Origin: Ligustrum vulgare
Taxonomy: Eukaryota; Streptophyta; Magnoliopsida; Lamiales; Oleaceae
Length of the DNA stretch: 64,000 nt
Assembly: GCA_963555705.1 (NCBI GenBank)
Contig: OY743171.1
Span: 24,050,852-24,114,851 of the forward strand
Reading direction: 5' to 3'
Shown here: piece by piece, positions 57,201 through 64,000 of the stretch
Layout: each line of letters starts with the position of its first letter
How positions within the stretch are numbered: position 1 is the first letter of the stretch
Made by a program: the position numbers and the translations under genes
The notes under the pieces: generated by a model
Databases searched by the model: none
What the model was told of the DNA's origin: nothing
What the model saw: only the letters and a program-made list of their open reading frames with translations

Positions 57201-59561
57201 TTGCCTATATCATTATTCAACTATAATTATTTGCAGTTTTAGCTTCTACTGACATTTAAATTACGAAGTGTATTGATCGATAACAAAATCTTGAAGTATA
57301 TAATGGGGAAGTCTAAAAAACAGTAAAAAAGTTGTTAACGAGAACTTGTCAATGATTGTTTATGTTCTTTCCTTTCCTTGCTAGCTTCTACTAAGAATTC
57401 AGCATAATTTCTTATGGAACCCACAAGTGTTTGTCGTCAAGGAAGTATATGTTTTTATTTAGCCACTGTTTGATAAAGATTAAAATCAGATTTTTAGCGA
57501 ATTTTGATAAAAGTTGATGAGATATGTGATTAAAATAGTTGTGGGACCCATGAAATATATAGTTATGATTAATTGTTGACTTTTGATAAAAATTTAAAAT
57601 TTAATCAGAATCAAACAAGCTCTTAATCACTCTAGATTTTATGCTTCAAGTTTTTGTTTTGTCTAGTGATCATATCCTCGCAAGAGTGGTTTCACGTATT
57701 ATTTGTTACACGTTTCATTGTTTTGATTGTTTTGTATTTGTATTCTTCCCCTTTTTCTTGTTTTTCCCTAGGTTCAATGCGCAATAGATGGACTCCGTGA
57801 CAATGCAGCTAGTAGAACCAATAGGTTACAACAAGAGATGTCTGTTATGCAGGACACTGCTTGTTCAATTAAAGCTGAGTGGACAAATTACATGGAAAAG
57901 GCTGAATCTCATTATCTGGAGAACACGGCTTCCGTGGAAACTGGGAAAAAGGGTATGGAACAGGATCTCCAAAACTGGTGAGTGTACACTTCACTCTTGT
58001 TGCAAAGTGCATGTTTTTCTGTGCTTACAAAATTTACTCATAATTCAATAAGTAAATTTCAAAACAGCTTAGCAAACATGCTCTATATTTTCTTCACTAT
58101 CACTGTGCTGAATTAATTTTCAATTGGCCTCCTTTTGTGAATCAAAAATCAAATTGTGCAGTTTGGAAAAAGCAAAATTGGGTGTGCAACAGTGGTGCAA
58201 TGCGCAAGAGTCTTTGCTCAGTCTAGAGAAGAGCAATGTTGCTTCTGTTGACGAAATTGTTAGGTTAGTAATGCATTCCTTGCCGTATACTTCTAGTCAA
58301 GCTTGCAGTTTTTTAGTTTATTATAAATAAATATACTACATGCTACAGGGGAGGGACGGAGACAAGTCAAATCTTGCGTGCCAAATTTTCCTCTGCTATG
58401 TCATCTGCACTCGAAAATGCAGATACTGGAAGCAAGAATGTTCTCTTGTCTATTGAACGTAAGACATCAAACCTTTCAGATCGAATCTATAGGTATTATA
58501 TTTCACATATGTAATAGTGTTCTACTAAACAAATTCATGCAGGTTCACTTCAACTCGACCGCGAGTCATGTGAGAATATTAATTTAATGATTGATCCATG
58601 TTGTGGAAACCTGAGGGAACTGAAGAGCGGACACTACCACAAGACTGTAGAAATCACAGAAAATGCTGGAAAATGCCTTTTAGAAGAATACACGGTAAAA
58701 CTTCATCCGAGCCTTTTTTGCATCAAAAAGTTGTAAAAATATTGGAATGTGTGGGCCACAGGCCCCTAAAGCTTGGCCCCACAAACTGGGTATGCCTAAA
58801 GCATGTTGAGCGGCCTGACCCATTTGACACACCTACATGTGTGTTGCATCAAATTATAGATCATTATTGGATATGTAGGATGTTTGGCAAGGTGTGTATA
58901 AACATGGATGTTTTTGAAGGGGAGGTGGGGAGAGGGGTGTGTGTTTGTGAATGAGTGGTGAAGAAGTGGGTAATACTTGTGGTTCCTACTTAAAGTGTAG
59001 ATAAAAATGCTTTTGTAAAAGTTTTTTTTTGACCATGGTGTGTTACACCTAGTAACACTTGCGTGTTTATGAACAGGGTGTGATGAAGAAGTGTGTAATA
59101 TTTGTGAATCCTACTAAATATGTGGATAAAAAGTGCTTTCACCAAAATACACTTTTTAACCTTGGTGTTTATGAACCCCTAAAAACACCTTGCCAAACAT
59201 ACAGCTGCAAGAAACACACTTTCCCCTGTCAATAATAGCATCTGAAAAATTCATGCAACTACATATCTCTCCTCCGATGCAAACAGTTTGGCAATTCCAT
59301 GTGCAAAATTCTATTTTAAATTTTAAATCAACTCTTCATTGATAGGTGGATCAACCGTCATGTTCAACACCGAGGAAAAGAGAATTCAATTTTCCCAGCG
59401 TTTCTTCCATTGAAGAACTCAGAACCCCAAGTTTTGAGGAACTGCTCAAATCATTTTGGGATGCAAAATCATCAATGCAACTGAATGGAGACATAAAGCA
59501 TATTTTAGAGGCTGCCCATTCCTTGAGAGACCCACGAGCTCCCCTCACTGCTCTCAATTAA
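51237..59561 (+). CDS. kinesin-5 (BimC/KRP125-type) motor protein, 22 exons
   Basis: Bipolar plus-end-directed motor that slides antiparallel microtubules in spindle and phragmoplast. Exons: 51237-51397, 51480-51609, 51777-51932, 52035-52511, 52813-52910, 53010-53166, 53286-53355, 53518-53594, 53689-53742, 53838-53918, 54019-54130, 55068-55154, 55257-55432, 55513-55674, 55923-56030, 56142-56300, 56390-56473, 57772-57977, 58162-58263, 58349-58458, 58543-58694, 59346-59561. They total 3,135 nt, 1,044 residues, the usual plant kinesin-5 size, with one frame and GT-AG introns. Motor: P-loop GQTGTGKT (132-139), NKQSSRSHS (258-266), DLAGSE (294-299), neck [12 protein letters not shown] ending at 393. 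A long coiled coil follows. The C-terminal BimC box ([12 protein letters not shown] then SIEELRTP, from about 980) has a CDK-type Thr-Pro site. No defect seen. The exon 11 donor (GTGGCC) is weak. Confidence 0.95.
53364..53402. repeat. CTCCCT microsatellite in kinesin intron 7
   Basis: Tandem CTCCCT/CTCTCC run immediately 3' of exon 7. Confidence 0.85.
54397..54574. mobile_element. MITE in kinesin intron 11
   Basis: Terminal inverted repeats CCTTGTTTGAGCCCCATTAT and (reverse of the right end) CCTTTGTTTGAGCCCCATTA, about 22 bp, enclosing 130 bp of AT-rich non-coding DNA. Confidence 0.8.
55711..55873. mobile_element. MITE-like repeat A in kinesin intron 14
   Basis: CCCCTGTTTGGTGAAGATTA at left and TTGTACCAAACATAAGC at right give an imperfect inverted GTTTGGT/ACCAAAC end. 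The interior GATTTTGATAAAAGTTGATA and TTGTGGG..CCCA is shared with two further copies in intron 17. Confidence 0.68.
56817..56990. mobile_element. MITE-like repeat A, second copy, kinesin intron 17
   Basis: CCCCATGTTTGGTAGAGATT then GATTTTTAGGAAATTTTGAT and AAATATATAGTTATAATTAA match 55711-55873 and 57462-57622. Confidence 0.65.
57462..57622. mobile_element. MITE-like repeat A, third copy, kinesin intron 17
   Basis: GCCACTGTTTGATAAAGATT then GTTGTGGGACCCATGAAATA and AATCAGAATCAAACAAGC. It is closest to the copy at 56817, sharing ATATATAGTTATRATTAATT. Confidence 0.65.
58881..59199. mobile_element. MITE in kinesin intron 21
   Basis: TGTTTGGCAAGGTGT at left and its inverted match ACACCTTGCCAAACA at right. 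Inside are two related halves with TGGATAAAAAGTGC/GTAGATAAAAATGC and GTGTTTATGAAC words, suggesting an internal duplication. Confidence 0.78.
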
Positions 59562-60437
59562 TGCGAGTATATATATACACTATAAACACTTTCATATTAT
59601 TGAAATTAAATTTGTACATAATGTATGGTTTGTTGAATTACATTTGTTGATTGTTTTGAACATATTATCTCTATGGAGGTGTGAAGTATGGAACGTAGTA
59701 GGATATAGAAATCTGGTTTTCTTTTTGGGAATTAAAGAGTTTCAGTTCTTGGAAATTCTCTAGATAGAGGTAAAGAAAAGAACTAGCTGTCATTAGAGTG
59801 TTTGCAATAGGAGAATGTAATGAATGTTTTACTATTTTTAAATTTATTTTATTTTGTTTTGATATTCTATTAAACCCTCCGTCCGTGAGGATAGATAAGA
59901 TAAATTTATATTCTCTACGCTAGTAATTGCACTTGTGTGCGATCCACGGAAATATAATTTACAAATATTTATTGAATAAATTGTAAAAATATAATGTTCG
60001 ACGTAAATTCTACATTCATATATAATGAAAAATACACAGAAAAGTAAAACATAAAATTATGACTTGTATAATTCTTTTAACAGTTAATTATTCATTTTCT
60101 AGTTTTCTTAGTCTATTTAGACTAAGTAAGATATTGACATGTGACTGATTCTATACTTTATAATTTTGATTTGAAGACTAAAGTTAAGTTTAAGACTATT
60201 TGATTTTTAAAAGTTGAAATATTTGCACTTTTCAACTCATAAAATGAAATAATAGAAAATACAAATTTTAATTAAATTTTATTGAATGAACATTATAAAT
60301 ATAATTAATTTTATATATATATAAAAAACAAAAAAAAATTACCTATGCATCTCAATTTATAAATGGAGACTTAATTCACAAGATATAAAACTTTATCACT
60401 TATTCGTATAAATTTACTCTTCAAAAATAATTTTTTT
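59562..60437. other. kinesin 3' UTR and AT-rich intergenic DNA
   Basis: No further gene seen. The first 100 bp would be 3' UTR. Confidence 0.5.
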
Positions 60438-60600
60438 TGTTATGAAATAGAGAGAAGAAAATAAAGAGGCAAATAAACTTGTATTTCATTAAGAATTAGA
60501 GCCCCATATATATAGGGGAAGAAAGGGATATACAAAGTAATTATCCCTAGGGTTACAGGGGTATGAATGTCATTCACTAAATAGTATAATATTTATAACA
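60438..60600 (-). repeat. 3' LTR of the copia element, about 163 bp
   Basis: In element orientation begins TGTTATAAATATTATACT and ends TTTCATAACA, with TGTTAT...ATAACA inverted ends. The size is small for copia but within known range. The partner LTR is outside the window, so the boundary rests on the TG/CA ends and the adjacent purine tract. Confidence 0.75.
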
Positions 60601-60609
60601 CTCCCCCTT
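60601..60609 (-). promoter_or_regulatory. polypurine tract of the copia element
   Basis: Minus strand AAGGGGGAG directly before the LTR start TGTTAT. Confidence 0.8.
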
Positions 60610-60812
60610 GAATGACATATTACAAAATATCTGCCTCGTTAAAACTTTGTTTGATAAAAACCCAATGGGAAAAAAATCAAACGAAGGAAAAAGAGTACAG
60701 TTATTTTGGAGTATTACAATAAATGCTGCCTCGTCAAAACCTTGCCAAGAAAACCCAGTAGGACAAAACTTGGACAAAGGAAAAAGAGTACAGCTACTCC
60801 CCCAAATACTGA

Positions 60813-63800
60813 TCATTGTAAATCTTTGAGTCGACGCATTCCAATCTCATGAACCATTTTCTTGAATGTGGATGTTGGCAATGCCTTTGTAAATAAATCA
60901 GCTACATTGTTACTTGAGCGAATTTGTTGAACATCAATATCCCCAGTTTTCTGAAGCTCATGCGTGTAGAAGAATTTTGGAGAGATATACTTTGTTCTGT
61001 CTCCTTTGATGAAGCCTCCTTTGAGTTGTGTAATACAAGCTGCATTGTCTTCATACAAAATTGTTGGGCTGTCTCTAGTTGAAGTTAATCCGCATGATGC
61101 TTGGATATGATGGGTCATGTTCCTCAACCATACACATTCTCGACTTGCCTCGTGGATTGCAATAATTTTTTAATGATTTGAAGATGTTGCTGTCAAGGTT
61201 TGCTTCACGGATCTCCATGATATAGCTGTTCCTCCACGTGTAAACACATATCCTGTTTGCGATTTAGCTTTATGTGGACCAGAGAGATAACCTGCATCTG
61301 CATATCCCACTAAAGAAGATCCCAATTTTTGAGAATAAAATAATCCCATATCAATATTACCCTTTAGGTATCGAAAAATGTGTTTAACACCATTCCAATG
61401 TCTTTGAATTGGTGTAGAGCTATATCTTGCAAGGAGATTTACAGAAAAAGCTATGTTAGGTCGAGTACAATTTGCAAGATATGTTAGCGCTCCAATTGCA
61501 CTAAGATATGGTACTTCAGGACCAAGAATTTTTTCTCCATCTTCAGGTGGACGAAATGGATCTATTTTCACATCAAGTGATCGAACAACCATAGGGGATG
61601 CCAATGGATGTGCTTTGTCCATATAAAAACGATTTAAAACTTTTTCTGTATAAGAAGATTGATGAACAAATAATCCTTCTGGGAAATGTTCAATTTGCAA
61701 CCCAAGACAAAACTTAGTTTTTCCCAAATCTTTCATCTCAAATTCATTCTTTAAATAATCTGCAGTTTTATTGAGCTCTTCAGGAGTTCCAATCAGATTT
61801 AAATCATCCACATATACTGCAATAATTGCAAATCCATTATTTGTTTTCTTTATGAAAACACAGGGACAAAAGTCATCATTTTTATAATCCTCCTTCAACA
61901 AATATTCGCTAAGGCGATTATACCACATGCGTCCGGATAGTTTCAATCCATACAATGATCTTTGCAATTTAATAGAGAACATAGTTCTCGGGCATGTATT
62001 ATTTGCTTCTGGAATTTTGAGTCCTTCAGGGACTTTCATGTATATGTCACTATCAAGTGAACCATATAGATAGGCAGTTACTACATCCATAAGGCGCATA
62101 TCAAGCCTTTGTGAAACAGTCAAACTAATTAAGAATCTAAAAGTGATAGTATCCATTACGGGAGAATACGTTTCCTCATAATCAATTCCTGGTCTTTGAG
62201 AGAAACCTTGAGCTACAAGTCGAGCTTTGTATCTTGTAATCTCATTATTTTCATTCCTTTTCCTTACAAAAACCCATTTGTATCCTATAGGGATTACATT
62301 TTCAGGTGTTCGAATTACAGGTCCGAATACTTTTCGTTTCTCTAAGGAATTTAACTCCGCCTGTATTGCTTCTTTCCATTTTGGCCAATCATTTCTATGC
62401 TGACATTCTTTTACAGACAGTGGTTTAGGATCCTCATATTTCATTATTTCAAGAGCCACATTAAAGGCGAAAATGTCATCTATGACAATAGTATTCCTTT
62501 CCCATAGTTTATGAGATACTAAATAGTTTATTGAAATCTCATTATTTTCGGATACTTGTGGTTCTGCAGGAACCATATTCTCAATATCCGATTGATCAAT
62601 CTTTTCAAATACTACTTCTGCTGAAGTTTTTGGTTGGTTTTTCTCTTGTACTTTTCTTTTTCGAGGTACAAAGTCTTTAGCACCAACTGGTCGACCACGC
62701 TTCTGGCGTATTTGAGATTCATTTGCTACAGCAGATGTCCTTCAAGGACATCAATTTGTGCAGGGATATTTTCTGCTGGTATATGTGACTTTGTCACTTT
62801 TCTCGTGTCAACAAATACATCCGGTAATTGATTTGCAACTCTTTGCAAGTGAATGATTTTTCCAACTTCTTGCTCACATTGATTGCTGCGGGGATCAAAG
62901 TGAGACAAAGTTGTTTCATTCCATGAAATTTTACCATGTTTTTCAGGATGTAGTTTTGTTCCTCCCAAGGTTGGGAAAGTCATTTCGTCAAAATGACAAT
63001 CTACAAAACGTGTAGTGAATAGATCACCCGTTAAAGGTTCAAGATACCTTATTATTGATGGTGAATCAAAACCAACATAAATTCCAAGTCTTTGTTGGGG
63101 ACCCATTTTGGTACGTTGTGGGGGTGAAATTGGGACTTGGACGGCACAACCAAAAACTCGTAAGTGAGAAATATTAGGCTCATGACCAATTGCAAGTTGC
63201 AAAGGAGAATATTGATAATACGCAGTTGGTCTTAAACGAACCAAGGATGCAGCATGTAATATGGCATGACCCCAAACAGAAGTTGGAAGTTTTGTTTTCA
63301 TGAGTAATGGTCTAGCAATTAATTGTAGACGTTTGATAAACGACTCAGCTAATCCATTTTGTGTATGGACGTGAGCAACCGAATGTTCAACCTCAATTCC
63401 AATTGACATACAATAATCATTGAATGTCTGTGATCTAAACTCACCAGCATTATCAAGACGAATTTTCTTGATTGAATAATCAGGGAATTGAGCTCGTAAT
63501 TTTATAATTTGAGCAAGTAGTCTAGCAAAGGCTACGTTCCTAATGGAAAGTAGACAAACATGGGACCATCTAGTAGATGAATCAATTAAAACCATAAAAT
63601 ACCGAAATGGTCCACATGGTGGGCGTATTGGTCCACATATAATCTCCATGAATTCTTTCCAAGAAAGTTGGAGATTCAATATTGACTTTTGTAGTCGAAG
63701 GTCTAATGACCAACTTGCCTTGCGAACAAGCAGCACATGGATAATCATTAGGTAAAAGAATCTTTTGGTTCTTTAGAGGATGTCCATATGTGTTGTTAAT

Positions 63801-64000
63801 TATTCGGCGCATCATTATTGTACCTGGATGTCCAAGTCTATCATGCCAAAGTATAAAACTTTTTGGATCAACGAACTTCTGGTTCGTGATAATATTTGAT
63901 TCAATCATCTTTATAGATGTACAATACATGCCACGAGGGAGTGCCAGAAGTTTTTCTTTTATCTGCTTCTGGCCAAATATAAAAGAAGTTATGCAAAGAT
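60813..64000 (-). pseudogene. copia gag-pol polyprotein, integrase to RNase H, broken
   Basis: N to C on the minus strand. GAG-pre-integrase zinc region: LWHDRLGHPG, then PCAACSQGK (63929-63700). Integrase catalytic core with Asp in FMVLIDSSTRWSH, Asp in KIRLDNAGEF and Glu in QNGLAESFIKRL. The region is bracketed by a one-base shift near 63640. The link region has a frame change near 62576-62726. RT: YKWVFVRKRNENNEI, ARLVAQGFSQRPGIDYEETY, then AVYVDDLNLIG with the catalytic Asp-Asp (about 61800). RNase H: LVGYADAGYLSG, then SQTGYVFTRGG. A stop at 61167-61169 replaces the conserved Ala-Glu after TATSSNH, removing a catalytic Glu context. The tail ends MHEIG-like at about 60840 (MVHEIGMRRLKDLQ). 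The polyprotein would copy and integrate element RNA; this copy cannot. Confidence 0.93.

Larger units (their letters stand above)
60438..64000 (-). mobile_element. copia (Ty1-type) LTR retrotransposon, 3' part, continuing beyond the window
   Basis: A short LTR (60438-60600) and a purine tract precede integrase, reverse transcriptase and RNase H domains in the copia order (IN before RT) on the minus strand. The 5' part (gag, protease, 5' LTR) lies beyond 64000. The frames are broken, so this copy is not autonomous now. Confidence 0.92.

Noticed and set aside
58598..58954. Long frame extending past kinesin exon 21
   Set aside because: Reads in a different frame from the exon and runs into a MITE; the donor at 58695 and acceptor at 59345 give the conserved tail.
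1..64000. CRISPR arrays, bacterial operons, tRNA or rRNA genes
   Set aside because: No direct-repeat/spacer array, no tRNA cloverleaf or rRNA segment noticed, and the window is clearly eukaryotic.

Overview
This is a eukaryotic nuclear window, almost certainly from a flowering plant and probably a eudicot. The evidence is GT-AG spliced genes, a plant-type kinesin-5, FAR1/FRS and MULE transposases, plant LTR retrotransposons primed by initiator tRNA-Met, plant LINE and CACTA remnants, and AT-rich intergenic DNA. Only one intact host gene is visible: a 22-exon kinesin-5 at 51237-59561. Most of the rest is nested mobile DNA, and most element boundaries below rest on target-site duplications read directly from the sequence.

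Layout. 1507-7604 (minus): a decayed FAR1-RELATED (FRS/MULE-type) gene, split by a non-autonomous LTR element (2114-5939, TSD GCATG). 8141-20411: a 12.3-kb Mutator-like element (9-bp TSD AACAATTTA) with a decayed transposase/OTU gene. It also carries captured host exons of RNase H2 subunit A (8858-8983) and an IRE-type AGC kinase (19302-19800), and is itself interrupted by two solo LTRs (9376-13083, TSD AGGCT; 13546-16190, TSD TAGGC). 20412-24549: AT-rich DNA with a dispersed TTTATAAACG-rich repeat. 24559-36993: a second Mutator-like element (9-bp TSD TAGAATTAA) with a G-rich minisatellite, into which a very young 10.06-kb LTR element inserted (26696-36759, TSD TTAGG, LTRs 3,358 bp each). 37369-38700: a CACTA/En-Spm remnant. 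About 39120-48597: a decayed LINE with a poly(A) tail, split in its reverse-transcriptase domain by a gag-only gypsy element (42069-46272, TSD CTACC). 51237-59561: kinesin-5 with several MITEs in its introns. 60438-64000: the 3' part of a decayed copia element (minus strand) running off the window.

Most striking object. The young LTR element at 26696-36759 has no gag-pol. Its 3.3-kb internal region carries two intact, intronless, antisense genes, each preceded by its own TATA-like box: a 217-residue LOG-family cytokinin-activating phosphoribohydrolase and a 183-residue small basic four-cysteine protein. The second resembles the cysteine-rich nucleic-acid-binding (silencing-suppressor class) proteins of some plant RNA viruses. 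If real, this is a retrotransposon delivering a hormone-activating enzyme together with a possible silencing suppressor. Its LTRs also hold an array of five covarying hairpins, and an unrelated LTR in this window has an analogous array at the equivalent place.

Limits. All calls were made by eye. Family names rest on recognised motifs and not on database searches; counts of LTR differences are visual; splice sites are inferred from GT/AG and reading frame only.
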